64,000 nucleotides of DNA from Actinostola sp. cb2023. Taxonomy: Eukaryota > Cnidaria > Anthozoa > Actiniaria > Actinostolidae. How positions within the stretch are numbered: position 1 is the stretch's first letter; every line of letters begins with the position of its first letter. The stretch lies in the NCBI GenBank assembly GCA_033675265.1, contig JAUJYZ010001199.1:48501-112500 (forward strand), in the 5' to 3' direction. The notes beneath the pieces are model-generated. The model made no database searches. It was given only the letters and a program-made list of their open reading frames with translations, and was not told where the DNA came from. The position numbers were made by a program, and so were the translations under genes. Positions 48,460 to 61,222 of this stretch are shown here, piece after piece.

Positions 48460-51400
48460 TGGGAGCAGTACTTAGCAAAATATATTTGGCAGACATTTTT
48501 TGTACAGTCCTTACTATTTCATTTGTATATTTTTTCCATAAGCGTCTTTATATGCAGCCTGAAAAAGTTCTCCATCGTAGAGCGCATTGAGACATTGCAT
48601 GAAATGAGCTATATAGGAACCAACATTTATTTATTTATTTAATGAATAAAAAAACACCAATATTTCAGAATGCTGACGACAATGAAAACTTTGAAGACAC
48701 AGCTCACATTATTGCAAATACAGAAACTGTAACAGGTGCAGTATTGACACGTTGAATATAATTCATTTTCATAATGAAAAATAATTTTTCATGATTATGA
48801 TTATTTTTAATTACCGGTATATGATCATATGTTTTCTGCTTTAGGAGAATCCCAAAAACATGAATTTCAAGCAGAAACAAAACAACTTTTAGACATTGTT
48901 GCAAAGTCACTTTACTCTGAAAGAGAGGTAAGTCATCAATCATGACGTTAATAAAGAACAAAATACTCATAATTAAATCTTCTATTCTTTTCAGGTTTTT
49001 ATTCGAGAAATTATTTCCAACTCTTCTGATGCACTAGAGAAACTGCGTCATCATTTCCTCACAGGAAAAGATATCACAGACATAGAGACAAACTTAGAAA
49101 TTAAAATCGAAACAGACGAGGAAGCAGGTACATTTACAGTCCATGATAATGGCATTGGCATGACTAAAGATGAACTGCGGCAGAACTTGGGCGTCATTGC
49201 TAAGTCTGGGTCGAAATCTTTTTTGGAGCAACTAAAGCAAGAGTCTGGTTCTGTACGGGAGAATATCATTGGTCAGTTTGGTGTTGGGTTTTACTCAACA
49301 TTCATGGTGGCAGATAAGGTGGATGTTTTTACAAAGTCTTATCAACCAGACAGCCAAGGATACTACTGGACGTCAGATGGGTATGTGAACTTGTTACACT
49401 GTTGATGTAATTGAGGGTCCATGCAAGAACAGTGTAAGTGAATAGTGATTAAAATCCAAATTCTTCTTCAGAATAACAAAATACACACAGGAGAATATTG
49501 GTTTTGATCAGAGATCTATCACATACACTGTTTTTGCATGGACTCTTTGAAGAACAACTAGCTGTGTTCCTTTGATACATCAAATCCAGCCATAATGTAG
49601 CAATAATTATGATAAATGTTAACACTATTTATACTAATTGAGTATGAATTTACTGTAAAGTTCAGGAATGTATGAGCTTGCTGAAGCAGATGGTGTATCA
49701 AGGGGAACAAAAGTTACCATTCATTTAAAGGAGGATTGTAAAAGATTTGCTCTGAAAACGGCTGTAGAAGGTGAGACATAAAACCATAATAAATGTTTAT
49801 TTTCTCAAAGTTTTATAGTTTGATTCTGCTTGTTTCAATTCCTCAGAGATTGTTCAGAAGTACAGCAATTTTGTTGGCTTTCCTATCTATCTTAATGGTG
49901 TGTGTATTAACACAATACAGGTACAAATTTTTTCATATTGGGAATTCATCAGGGGTCGGGTATACTGGGTAACCTTCTTATTGGGTGGGACGTGGTGTAA
50001 TGTATTTTAAAGGGGACTTCGTGTCCTATTGTACAACACCTGCCTTATGGGCGAATCTTGAAATTAAAAATAAAATAAAAAATTAAAAAAATAAATACAC
50101 CTAGTTCTTGTAGTTGATGATACATCCATGTAATACCTAGCAAGCAAAAGCAACCTTAAATCTAGTTTAATTATCTTAATGTAGTTATTATATCAACTGC
50201 TGGCACCTTTGGTATAGTTACTTGTGACCTTTAAGTTGACCTTCAAGTTTGTTGTGTTTGTAGCCTCTTTGGACCTTGGATCCCAAGGAAATAAGCAAAG
50301 AACAACATGAGGTAATCTATTTATACCCATATCAAAATAAATTAGCAGAGAGTGCTTTTAATCTTTTATTTACATCTAGACCTGGTTTTATGCTGTGTTT
50401 TTAGGAATTTTTCCAATTTCTTGGTGGTACATATGACAAACCAAGATATTATCTTCACTACAAAACAGATGCTCCTCTCAATATACGCAGTATTTTTTAC
50501 TTTCCTGAGACATTACCTCAGATGTTATCCATGCAGCAAGTAGATGCTGGTATCTCACTGTACAGTAGAAAGGTTTTAATCCAGGGTAAATCTGAAAAGG
50601 TACGATATAACTACAACAATTAGGGTTGGTGTTCAGTTCTGTAATGTAACAAAAACATTATTTATCATACTGTGTAGGTATTACCTCGATGGCTAAGATT
50701 TGTTCGTGGTGTTGTTGATAGTGAAGACATTCCATTAAACTTAAGTCGAGAACTTTTACAAGACAGTGCTCTCATCAGAAAATTAAGTGAAGTTCTTTCC
50801 ACAAGAATTGTCAAATTTCTCCAAGAACAAACCAGAAAAGACAGGGTCAAATTCGAGAAGTTCTTCAAAGACTGCTCAGTTTATGTTCGTGAGGGTGTGG
50901 TAACAACTGAGAATGAAGATCTAAAGGAAGAGATTTCAAAGTTGTTGTTGTTCGAATCATCAAATGAAAAGCCAGGATCACTTACCAACCTGTCAGCTTA
51001 TGTTCAAAGAATGAAACCAGTGCAGAGAAAAATTTATTATCTTTGTGCACCAAGGTGAGGCGTGAAACTTGGCATTTCTTTTCATTTATAAGTAATATAT
51101 TATACAATATGAGTGGACGATCTGTATGGGATTTACAATACAGCTCAAGAGTTTTTAAATCCCATACAGATCAGACATGAATATTGTATATTACTTATCG
51201 AATCCAACGATGTATAACTGGATATTTTACTATAATTTTGATGATAGGAAACAATTTGGCTGAGAAAATTCAACTTAAAATCTTTGCAAATGAGGACGAT
51301 TCTGTATCCGATTTACAGATGTCCTCCACGGTAGTGATTTCTATTGCATTTTCCTCATTAATTATTCGATAAATGAATTTATTTTTCTGTAAATTAATAT

Positions 51401-54400
51401 ATGTATTCTTCTTTCTATTTTTAGCCGAGAACTGGCAGAGACTTCAGCATATTATGAAACCCTCAAACAAAATGATGTTGAAGTAAGAAATGGAAAATGT
51501 GTAGGACAACTGTAATATATACCTATCTATCTTGTGCACACAATATCATCACTACCAGGATTTGGAACCTTTTCACTTGTGTGTGCTATAAGTTTTTGAC
51601 ACATTTTAAAATTATGTACAGTGTATTTATGGGCGTGTGTATGTATATGTACAATGTATTTGTGTAGGCCATATACTACAACTTGCATTACACTGTTCAG
51701 AAGGTTTACCAATAGTCTTGATGGATTACACTGATGTTTTCCACAGGTTCTTTTCACCTACAATGACCAAGATGATGTGGTTTTGCATTATCTAAAGAAA
51801 TTTGAAGGCAAACCAATCATATCAGCAGAAAACTACTTATCTGAAGCAGAAGACATCAAACCAGATACAGAACCAGAAGTGAAAGATGTTGATCCCAAAG
51901 GTAACTTGGTCTGAACAACCTGACATTGGTGAATAGTGTAAGCTTGGATATGTAAATATTATTGATAAAGGCTGTTGATTATGGTTGTCATCATAATGAT
52001 GATGATGATTATGAGGTGACAGCAGTGGTACAGTAAAAGTGGTAATTATGATGATAGTGGTGGTGATGGTAGTGGTGGTGGTGGTGGTAATAGTGGTGGT
52101 GATGATAGTGGTGGTGGTGATAGTGGTAGTGGTGATGGTAGTGGTGATGGTAGTGGTGATGATAGTGGTGGTGGTGGTGATAGTGGTGGTGGTGGTGATA
52201 GTGGGTGGTGGTGGTGGTGGTAGTGGTGATGATAGTGGTGGTGGTGGTGATAGTGGTGGTGGTGGTAGTGGTGATGATAGTGGTGGTGGTGGTGATAGTG
52301 GTGGTGGTGGTGATAGTGATGGTAGTGGTGATGGTAGTGGTGATGATAGTGTGGTGGTGGTGATGATAGTGGTGGTGGTGGTGATAGTGGTGGTGGTGGT
52401 GGTGGTAGTGGTGATGATAGTGGTGGTGGTGGTAATAGTGGTGGTGATGATAGTGGTGGTGGTGATAGTGGTAGTGGTGATGGTAGTGGTGATGGTAGTG
52501 GTGATGATAGTGGTGGTGGTGGTGATAGTGGTGGTGGTGGTGATAGTGGTGGTGGTGGTGGTGGTAGTGGTGATGATAGTGGTGGTGGTGGTGATAGTGG
52601 TGGTGGTGGTAGTGGTGATGATAGTGGTGATAGTGGTGGTGGTAGTGGTGATGATATATAGTGGTGGTGGTGATAGTGGTGGTGGTGGTGATAGTGGTGG
52701 TGGTGATAGTGGTGGTGGTGGTAGTAATGGTGGTGGTGTGGCGGTGGTGATGGTAGTGCTGATGATAGTGGTGATGGTGATGGTGGTGGTGATGGTGATG
52801 GTAGTGGTTATGGTAGTGGTGACGGTAGTGGTAGTGGTGATGGTAGTGGTGGTGGTGACGGTAGTGGTGATGGTGATGGTAGTGGTGATGGTGGTAGTAG
52901 TGGTGATGGTGGTAGTAGTGGTGATGGTGGTGGTAGTGGTGATGGTAGTGGTGGTGGTAGTGGTGATGGTAGTGGTAGTGGTGATGGTAGTGGTGATAGT
53001 GGTGATGGTAGTGGTGATGGTAGTGGTGATGGTGGTGATGGTGGTAGTAGTGGTGATGGTGGTAGTGGTGATGGTGGTAGTAGTGGTGATGGTAGTGGTG
53101 ATGGTAGTGTAGTGGTGATGGTAGTGGTGATGGTGATGGTAGTGGTGATGGTGGTAGTGGTGATGGTGGTAGTAGTGGTGATGGTGATGGTGGTAGTAGT
53201 GGTGATGGTAGTGGTAGTAGTGGTAGTGGTAGTAACAAATTGTAATGATGATACAATGTAGTAATGAAATAATGCTTGTCACTCACATTTATGGCTTCAC
53301 TTTTGTAGATGATTTGTTGCCAAGCAAAGAGAGCGAGCAGCTGGCTCAATGGATGAATTCCATTCTGGGTAAAAACAAAGTTGTTGGTGTGAAAGTATCA
53401 AAACGTCTTGTCAACACCAACCATCCAGCAATGATTACAGTCCCAGACATGGTGGCTGCTAAACACTGGCTCAAGCTTATGAGAAGTGAACAACACAATA
53501 AAGACATTGGTGATGCCAAGTACCAGATTATACAACCAACCTTGGAGATCAATCCAAAGTAAGGCCTGCTTTGGTCACATGTAATTACTGTTCACAAACA
53601 TGTGGTCACCTTACATTTATATATTTGCACACTTTTCTAGTATGTGAATATTAAGGTGGTCACACAATAAATCCTGTAAGAGTTATGGTCTAAGTGAAGG
53701 GTTGTTGTGAAGGTTTGGAGGGTTACTAAGAGTTTGTTCTCATTCTCATTATATTTAGACATGAATTGATAAAAAAACTAGAAAAGGCCAAAGAAAGTAA
53801 CACTGAACTTGCTACCCTAATCACCAATCAGGTATGTATGGATTGTAGTGTTTTAATAGCAATAGCATGGCATGCAATTATTTGTCAGCAATGATATGCA
53901 CATGACAAATCCCATACTTTAATATCTCTTTTCCTCACCTCTCCCCCCCCCCCCCCCCACCTCTTCTTCCCCCCACCTCTTCTCCCTCCCACTTCTTCTT
54001 CTCCCTCCCATCCCATTCTTCCCCCCACCCCTTCTCCCCCACCTCTTCTCCCCCCACCTCTTCTCCCTCCCACCTCTTCTCCCTCCCACCTCTTCTCCCC
54101 CCCCACTTCTTCTCCCCCACCTCTTCTCTTCCCCCACCTCTTCTCTCCTACCTCTTCTTCCTCCCCCACCTCTTCTCCCCCACGTCTTCTCCCACATCTC
54201 TCTTCCCCACCTCTTCTCCCCCCCCCCTCTTCTCTCCTACCTCTTCTCCCTCCCTCCCCCCCCCCCCCCCCTCTTCCCCCTACCTCTTCTCCCTCCACCT
54301 CTTCTCCCCCCACCTCTTCTCCCCCCACCTCCTCTTCTCCCTCCCACCTCTTCTCCCCCCCACTTCTCTCCCCCACCTCTTCTCTTCCCCCCACCTCTTC

Positions 54401-54865
54401 TCTCCTACCTCTTCTTCCTCCCCCACCTCTTCTCCCCCACGTCTTCTCCCACATCTTCTCTTCCCCACCTCTTCTCCCCCCCCCCCTCTTCTCTCCTACC
54501 TCTTCTCCCTCCCTCCCCCCCCCCCCTCTTCTTCTCCCCCTACCTCTTCTCCCTCCACCTCTTCTCCCCCCCCCCCCCCCTCTTCTCTCCTACCTCTTCT
54601 CCCTCTCCCCCTACCTCTTCTCCCTCTCCCCCTACCTCTTCTCCCTCCACCTCTTCTCTCCCCCCCCTCTTCTCTCTCCCCTATCTACCCCCAAGGTTCA
54701 GTCAACAGTTTTCAAAGCCTAAATCGTTATATGTATTTACTATTGTTTACTTTTCACCAGATACATGACAATGCTCTCATTGCTGCTGGACTGATAGAAG
54801 ACCCAAGACCAATGGTTGCAAGACTAACTACTCTTCTAAGCAAGGCTCTCGACTCACATCAATGA
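47768..54865 (+). CDS. TRAP1: TRAP1, mitochondrial HSP90 chaperone, 15 exons, 736 aa
   Basis: ATP-driven chaperone of the mitochondrial matrix. Exons: 47768-47906, 48241-48332, 48669-48735, 48845-48927, 48995-49380, 49661-49770, 49847-49920, 50264-50311, 50405-50599, 50678-51054, 51425-51482, 51747-51900, 53309-53558, 53759-53831, 54761-54865. They total 2211 bp, all in phase. The N terminus [16 protein letters not shown] is arginine-rich without acids, as expected of a matrix-targeting peptide. The GHKL ATPase motifs are intact: E132 and N136 ([15 protein letters not shown]), DNGIGM from D178, and GQFGVGFYS near 220-228. The middle domain carries [11 protein letters not shown]. The end matches the family (ENPRP-like region reads [10 protein letters not shown]), with no cytosolic MEEVD tail. 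Exon 6 uses acceptor AAAG at 49660; the nearby TTCAG would break the frame. Human TRAP1 is 704 aa. Confidence 0.97.
48420..48458. repeat. Poly-G tract
   Basis: About 38 consecutive G in TRAP1 intron 2. Its length is likely to vary between alleles and to be unreliable in assemblies. Confidence 0.9.
52030..53235. repeat. 1.2-kb GTGGTGATGGTA minisatellite in TRAP1 intron 12
   Basis: Irregular GGT/GAT/AGT triplets on the plus strand, almost free of C. It makes long open frames in all registers (poly V/M, poly T/I/H on the other strand) that are not genes. Confidence 0.97.
53935..54695. repeat. Polypyrimidine CCCCCACCTCTTCT array in TRAP1 intron 14
   Basis: About 0.75 kb of C/T-rich repeats with several pure C runs; a roughly 320-bp segment seems duplicated (compare about 53935-54260 with 54280-54530). 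Glycine/glutamate-rich frames on the minus strand are artefacts. Confidence 0.95.
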
Positions 54866-55077
54866 CAGACATCTAAAATTGAATTAGTGCAGAATATCTA
54901 CAAAGCCGTCAGACCAGGTCCTAAGGAATGCTAACAAGATCTTTTTAAGTGAATTACCATCTAGCAGTGAAAACATTATGTACCAGTATTTCAACATCTC
55001 AATATCACATAACCACTAGAGGTGCATTTACAATAGGCTTTAAGCTTATCCAGAGTTTGATACTAGGTTAGGATAAC

Positions 55078-55123
55078 AATAAAAGAATCCACAACTGATT
55101 TTGTTATTGATTCAATCTTTATT
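55078..55123. terminator. Facing poly(A) signals of TRAP1 and ATP6V0C
   Basis: A plus-strand AATAAA at 55078-55083, about 0.2 kb after the TRAP1 stop, faces a minus-strand AATAAA (tttatt, 55118-55123) lying 0.7 kb past the ATP6V0C stop. Only 34 bp separate them, so mature 3' ends would overlap or abut. Their use is inferred. Confidence 0.5.
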
Positions 55124-55845
55124 CGGCAAACTTTCTTCCCCATACAGACAGTAGTTCCAATATACAAGTATTGAAACCATTAGAATCACCCTCGGTAAGT
55201 TATAAAAGGATGGGTATAGTACCCTAATTAGTACGACTAAGTATGCACGCGTGCATTGCAGTGACTGCAATAAACCATTTTCTTTAGGCATTCTTGTCTT
55301 AGCAGAAATCAACCTAATTCTTCCTTCAAAGCATTTTGCAATAGCGATGTATACAAATGTATACCAGTTAATAGAGTATTGTAACATTACGTCAATCATT
55401 TGACAAATAGTTAGTGTACCACGTATATGGTCATGATTTAGTTACACCTTACACAATATAATACAGATTATAATTATTTGTAAGTAGCCAGTGAAGACTA
55501 CAAATAATTTGGCAGTTTATTATCACACTATAATTTGAATAAGTAATGGTGTTGCGAGTTAGGTATGTTTAGTAGTTGTACATGAAATCAAATTACAAAT
55601 CAAAGTAAAAAATGCCAGCACTTTGGTCAAGAAAAGCTCTAGGAGTTGTTTCAATTGTTATTACAAAATCAAAATTGATTTGACAGCAATAACTTGGTGT
55701 CAATACATATATCAAGGGTTTTGAACAGAAATTAACTTTCACTAGTACTTCATATTTCACAATGGAAATAGCAACTGTTATTCACCATCTTCTTCCCCTT
55801 CAATAATAGTACATGTGAACATTAATATTTCTGTAAGTGAACCAC

Positions 55846-57302
55846 TTATTTCGCACTCTTGGTTGTAAGAATAAGAGCTACGATCAAGCCATACAATCCC
55901 AATACTTCAGCAAAGATAAGGATGAGAATCATGCCAACAAACAGGCGTGGTTGTTGAGCTGTGCCTCTGACACCTGCATCCCCTACAATTCCAATGGCAA
56001 ATCCAGCAGCAAGGCCACTCAATCCTACACTAAGACCAGCACCAAGATCCACAAAGCTCCTGTAACAGAGAATGAGGGTTATGTTAGAATACAGTGGATT
56101 TAGTAGTTGACATTAACCAATGGGCCTTGCTGGTGTGATAGGTTTCATGATACAGTCAACCCTTGACTTACAAACACCTCGTAATTGCAGACACCCTACC
56201 ATTACTTGACAAGCTAAAGTTAGTGATTTCACTGAAAATATCACGCAACATAAACATTTTAATGACGGAAAATACTGCACTTACTTGAACAATGTGTATT
56301 CAGTTGGGACAACTGAAAGTAATAAAACACAATGTTACAAATTAAACAATTTGACAGTTTCTAGGTATGAATAAGATCCAGTACATGAGAAAAAAATGTG
56401 GAATGACAAAATATACATTTATTTCCATTTAAACATACCATTGTACACTCTACTAGGAGGCATTCTGTTCAATATAAACCATATTTTCAACCAATATTCC
56501 ATTTCTATTTCAATCTATTTGTATTTATTTTTTTGTTATAAATTGTGAATTCTATTTTCAGAAAATCATGGAAAAACAACGATGTGGAAAACATTTAACA
56601 TGTTTATTCCTATAACACTGTACCTAAATGTGTCTATTTGACCATGATCTGTTAACATGATTAAATAAATACAATTGTGGAGGATATTCTCTTAGGCTTA
56701 ATATAATTATTCAACATCAGATTTAAAATGCTAAGCAGTAACGTTCACATTCTTCAAGAATGCTAAAATGAAAATAATGTGAAATTTTCATTTCATTATC
56801 CAAACACCTGGGAGTTCTTTTTCGAGGCTTCCATACGTCATGATTCGCAGACAAAATTTAGGCAGAAAAAAACATGATTAAAACGGGTTTTACACTAGGT
56901 TAAAATAAGACGATAACTCCTGAAGGTTTTAACTATAAAGACAGTACATTGTATAAGCAGTATGTCGACTCGAAGGACTTACTGGCAGTGCCGATTAGTA
57001 CAGCAACGACTAGACCGTAGATAGCGATAATACCAGCCATAACTACTGGAATAATGGACTTCATAATCAGCTCTGGTCTCATAACACTCATAGCTGCAAT
57101 TCCAGTTCCACTTTTGGCCGTTCCATAAGCAGCACCGAGCGCTACAAGGAGAGAAGAACATTACAATGAGTTCTCTCTGGTCGAGATTCCAACATGCCAC
57201 TTTAGGCGTCAAAAATGAGTCAAACTTACCACTAAAAACCATGGCAGAAGTCGCTCCCATTACGCCAAAGAAGGCTACATAACTGGGTTGTTCTCCAGAC
57301 AT
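55846..57302 (-). CDS. ATP6V0C: V-type H+-ATPase 16-kDa proteolipid subunit c, 4 exons, 157 aa
   Basis: Membrane rotor subunit of the vacuolar proton pump V0 sector (lysosomes, endosomes, other acidic membranes). Exons: 57230-57302, 56983-57141, 56285-56312 and 55846-56059 (474 bp, all in phase); the third exon is only 28 bp. Four hydrophobic transmembrane segments cover nearly the whole protein. The conserved blocks are present: [35 protein letters not shown], the [19 protein letters not shown] segment, and [20 protein letters not shown] with the proton-carrying glutamate at about E138. Length matches the usual 155 aa. The gene converges on TRAP1. Confidence 0.98.
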
Positions 57303-57505
57303 TTTTAAATGAAGATGTGCAGTTTTACTCTCAAAAACACCACCCCAAATGGAAGATGAATCACTGTATGTCACCAAAATGGCGGAGTGGACATGAGCGG
57401 TGATGTCACGAGACTTCCCCGAGTGTTACCGGATCTCCGAACCAGTCTCCCGACGGCATGCCGAGTTTTGCAGTAAAAGTTCGGTTTACGAAGCTTTCCG
57501 AACGT
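57303..57505. promoter_or_regulatory. Putative ATP6V0C promoter with YY1-like motif
   Basis: The short interval upstream of the ATP6V0C start, before the transposon at 57506, carries CAAAATGGCGG (plus strand) at 57375-57385, about 75 bp from the start codon and in antisense orientation to the gene. The motif resembles those next to TAF7 and TRAP1. A promoter role is inferred from position only. Confidence 0.4.
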
Positions 57506-58826
57506 TAGCCTGTGAACACCTTTCCCTCCCCCTCAGCTCCTTTACAGCTATGTTACGCCACGCGTAACCAGTAAATCGGAACATTCAAATGAAGTTTTGA
57601 AGTCTAGACTCGAGTCTCGAACATTCAGACAGAAAAATCAAATCTCCACGAATATATCTATAAGAAAAAAGTATCAGATATATATTTACTCAGGCTGTTG
57701 TGATTGCAGAGTATGTAGGCTTAGCTGACACAAATTTTCATCCAATTTACTCGCTACGCTCGTGGTTCCACTTGAGTTTTGATCATTTTCTATGGTCGAT
57801 AAGAGTACGAAAAGCGACTTCGATTTGTTAAATAACCTAGCGTAATCTCGCAATCTGATTGGCTCTCAGCCATTGTCAATTTAACAAATCGAAGTCGCTT
57901 CGTGGTTCCACTTGAGTTTTGATCATTTTCTGACGTCATTTCTATGGTCGATAAGAGTATAGACCATAGAAAAGCGACTTCGATTTGTCTTTATTTTACA
58001 ACAATATTTACTCAGGAAAGCGGAAAAGGCTCCCAAAACGACAAATAGATTTGAAAGAAAAACTGATTCAAGCGCGCGCTGGTTCCGTGCGCGAACGAAA
58101 CGTCATTCTATATGTCTGTCCTCTTATCGACAATGGCTCTTATCCAATCAGCGCGCGAGAAATTTGACAAATGTGGTAAAAAAGAGTACAGACACATGCA
58201 ATGACGAATCGCTCACGCACGGATCCAGCGCGCGCTTGAAACGGTTTTTCTCTCAAACTTTATCCTTGTTTTTGGATGTTTTTTTGACTTTGTTATTGTA
58301 AAAAAGAAATCGCAAGCGGTTTTCCATTGTCTGTACTCTTATTGACAATGGATTTGACGTCACAAAATGTTCAAAACTTTGCAGTATCATATTGTTTTTT
58401 ACAACAATATTTACTCAGGAAAGCGGAAAAGGCCCCCAAAACGACAAATAGATTTGAAAGAAAAACTGATTCAAGCGCGCGCTGGTTCCGTGCGCGAGCG
58501 AAACGTCATTCTATGCGTCTGTCCTCTTATCGACAATGGCTCTTATCCAATCAGCGCGCGAGAAATTTGACAAATGTGGTAAAATTGTTAACTTCAAAAC
58601 TTCATTTGAATGTTCCGATTTACTGGTTACGCGTGACGTAACATAGCTGTAATTTTAATTTTATGAACGTTTTTGAGAAAATATTTAGCGGAGATCTGAA
58701 TGTTCGAGACTCGAGTCTAGACTTCAAAACTTCATTTGAATGTTCCGATTTACTGGTTACGCGTGACTTAACATAGCTGTAATCAGTTTAATTCCCCCTC
58801 CCCTTGGAGAGCCTGTTCACAGGCTA
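57506..58826. mobile_element. TAGCCTG element, 1321 bp, 9-bp TSD
   Basis: It begins TAGCCTGTGAACA and ends TGTTCACAGGCTA. Flanks tccgaacgt and tccgagcgt form a 9-bp duplication with one change. Subterminal arms (ACGCGTAACCAGTAAATCGG, then AACATTCAAATGAAG) are inverted over about 170 bp. Inside, a segment of about 185 bp starting TTTTACAACAATATTTACTC is directly repeated (about 57993 and 58403). Long inverted ends plus 9-bp duplications suggest Mutator-like (MULE) transposition. No transposase is recognised. Confidence 0.8.
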
Positions 58827-58890
58827 TCCGAGCGTAGTTTGCCGGTTTGCAGGGTTTTTGTTCCGATCCGACACCAATATTTCTTATTAC

Positions 58891-58922
58891 TCGTGCCCAG
58901 GCCTAAGGCCGGGCACGAGTCT
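58891..58922. repeat. GC-rich hairpin CTCGTGCCC
   Basis: CTCGTGCCC-AGGCC and GGCCGGGCACGAG form a stem of more than 10 bp. A similar hairpin, CTCGGGC ... GCCCGAG, is at 63793-63820; both are near TATTACTCG or CGAGTAATA. Confidence 0.5.
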
Positions 58923-59454
58923 AAAAATCCTGCTTGTATTTTTTTTTGGTTGGTTCACGTCGCGAATTTTCAGAAGGAGACAACGAGTCTGACCACGAGA
59001 GAGATTACAAATCACAAACCAATCAGAAAGCACCGGCCGGTCAAGGGGCAAGTTCAGCTGTCAACCTAACCTGAGTTTCAGGCTCAAAGGAGAGGGAGAG
59101 GAGGAGGGGAAAGGAAAGGTGAGGGGGAAAGTGGAAAGGGGAAAAGATGAGCCTGACACCAATCCTATATAGAAGCTGTGCCGCCCCTAGACTGGCTAGC
59201 CGAAATATAGTTACCAAAAAAATATACGTTAATTGTATTGGTCTTTGCTGAGTCCTTGGACTACTTGCTTCATTTAACATTGTTTTTGACCATTTAGATC
59301 TATACATTAGATCCAACGTTTTCTGGCAGGATACTTGTACACGGCTTTTGCTACTTCTCAAGTCAATAGCATTCCGGTTTAAAAATTGACGTGTGACAGA
59401 TTGACACTGTCAAGACTTGGCGCCAAGCTAAGTCAGTGTGTTAAAGCAGGTAAA

Positions 59455-59601
59455 ATGGCGGCAGTTACAGCCTTTTTAAAATTAGCCCTCGCTCAATTCT
59501 CGTCCAAATCGCTTCAAATCTTCACAGGCAATAAAGGAATGATTGAAAAAGATACAGACGACTTTATAGAGGATTTCATTTTAACTTTATTTTCTTATTG
59601 A
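59455..59601 (+). CDS. Unrecognised small ORF (48 aa)
   Basis: An ATG in strong context inside AAAATGGCGGC opens a 48-codon frame (MAAVTAFLKLALAQF...) with an amphipathic or hydrophobic N-terminal third, an acidic segment and a TAA stop. An AATAAA follows about 0.2 kb later, near 59812. The YY1-like start context resembles that of TRAP1, which is why it is listed. I do not recognise the protein, there is no neighbour relationship to support it, and it could be chance or the first exon of an undetected gene. Confidence 0.2.
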   Translation: MAAVTAFLKLALAQFSSKSLQIFTGNKGMIEKDTDDFIEDFILTLFSY

Positions 59602-60319
59602 TTTTATTGACATGATCCACATCAAGAGAACATATCAAACTTATGTCCTGCATCATTGAACATTTGCTCCTGTTGGGACACAGTAATCACGCGGACAACG
59701 TTTTTGAATGCGCTTGTGCAAGCTGAAATTATTGAATTACAAATGTGCTTTGCTTACTATTAAAAGCACGTTTGAGGCCCGATTAATCGAGCAATTTGTT
59801 CTTTGGCCGCTAAATAAAGCATTTCTCAATTGATATTTTTCCTCCTTTGACAATGTGTGAATTAGAAGTATAAAAGAGGATGCTATAGAGCTGCATATGT
59901 TTCCTCAACAGGGGAAAATATATCACAAATTCGAACTTCAGACCTATTGATCTTGTGTGTAAATATTAGAAATTGCCTTCAAAAACGTCCATTCCGAGCC
60001 ATAATTTATTTGTCTGTGTAGCTTCTACATACAGACCGGGATAAAGAGCACCAATATGATGTTCACGAATCACGATTACCAAACAAAGAGTTTTAGATTT
60101 CATTTTGCCACCTCTTAATTATATCCAATATACATGTATTTTATATCAAAACGCGCGTATCATTACAGAGCATTTGAATCTGGCGGTAGGTTTTTGATTG
60201 ACACAATTCCCAAGGAATTCAAAGGGTTTTTGTGTGTAGCGTATCTTACGCTCTCCCATATCTCTTCAGAGATTTCAGTTCGATCAATTTTGAAGAAACG
60301 GAAAATGCCACGGTCAAAC

Positions 60320-61220
60320 ATCAAAAATGGCAAAAAATGAGGATCTTTGATGGACTATAGCCCATACCAAATGCGTAAAAATGGATCAAAATGAGGATTT
60401 CTGATGGACTTTAGCCCATGCAAAATGCACAAAAATGGATCAAAATGAGCATTTTTGATGGACTATAGCCCATGCAAAATGCAAAATGCGCAAATATGGA
60501 TCAAAATGAGCATTTCTAATGGACTATATAGCCCATGGAAAATGTGGAAAAATGGCACAAAATGAGGATCTTTGATGGACTATAGCCCATACCAAATGCG
60601 CAAAAATGGATCAAAATGAGCATTTTTAATGGCCCAAAATGAGCATTTTTGATGGACTATATAGCCCATGCAAAATGCGCAAAAATGGATCAAAATGAGC
60701 ATTTAATGGACTATAGCCCATGCACAGTGCGCAAAATTGGCCCAAGATAACGATTTCCAATGGACTATAGCCCATGCAAAATGCGCAAATATGGATGAAA
60801 ATGTGGATTTTTGATTGACTTTAGCCCATGCAAAATGCGCAAAAATGGATCAAAATAAGCATTTTTGATGGACTATATATAGCCCATACCAAATGCGCAA
60901 AAATGGATCAAAATGACGATTTCTGATGGACTATAGCCCATGCAAAATGCCCAAAAATGGCCCAAAATGAGGATTTTTGATGGACTATAGCCCATGCACA
61001 GTGCGCAAAATTGGCCCAAAATAACGATTTCCAATGGACTATAAGCCCATGCAAAATGCGCAAAAATGGATCAAAATAAGCATTTTTGATGGACTATATA
61101 TAGCCCATACCAAATGCGCAAAAATGGATCAAAATGAGGATTTCTGATGGACTTTAGCCCATGCAAAATGCGCAAAATGAGCATATAATGAACATTTGTT
61201 TTTCATGCACTATAGCCCAT
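60320..61220. repeat. About 54-bp satellite, roughly 15 copies
   Basis: Consensus GATGGACTATAGCCCATGCA then AAATGCGCAAAAATGGATCA then AAATGAGGATTTTT, with small indels between copies. It directly abuts the foldback at 61223. Confidence 0.95.
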
Positions 61221-61222
61221 AC

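Noticed and set aside
51837..53349. 446-481 aa His/Tyr/Thr-rich minus-strand frames and a Val-rich plus-strand frame
   Set aside because: They cover the GGT/GAT minisatellite of TRAP1 intron 12 and overlap real TRAP1 exons antisense.
53885..54468. Gly/Glu/Arg-rich 189-aa frame
   Set aside because: Antisense translation of the C/T array in TRAP1 intron 14.
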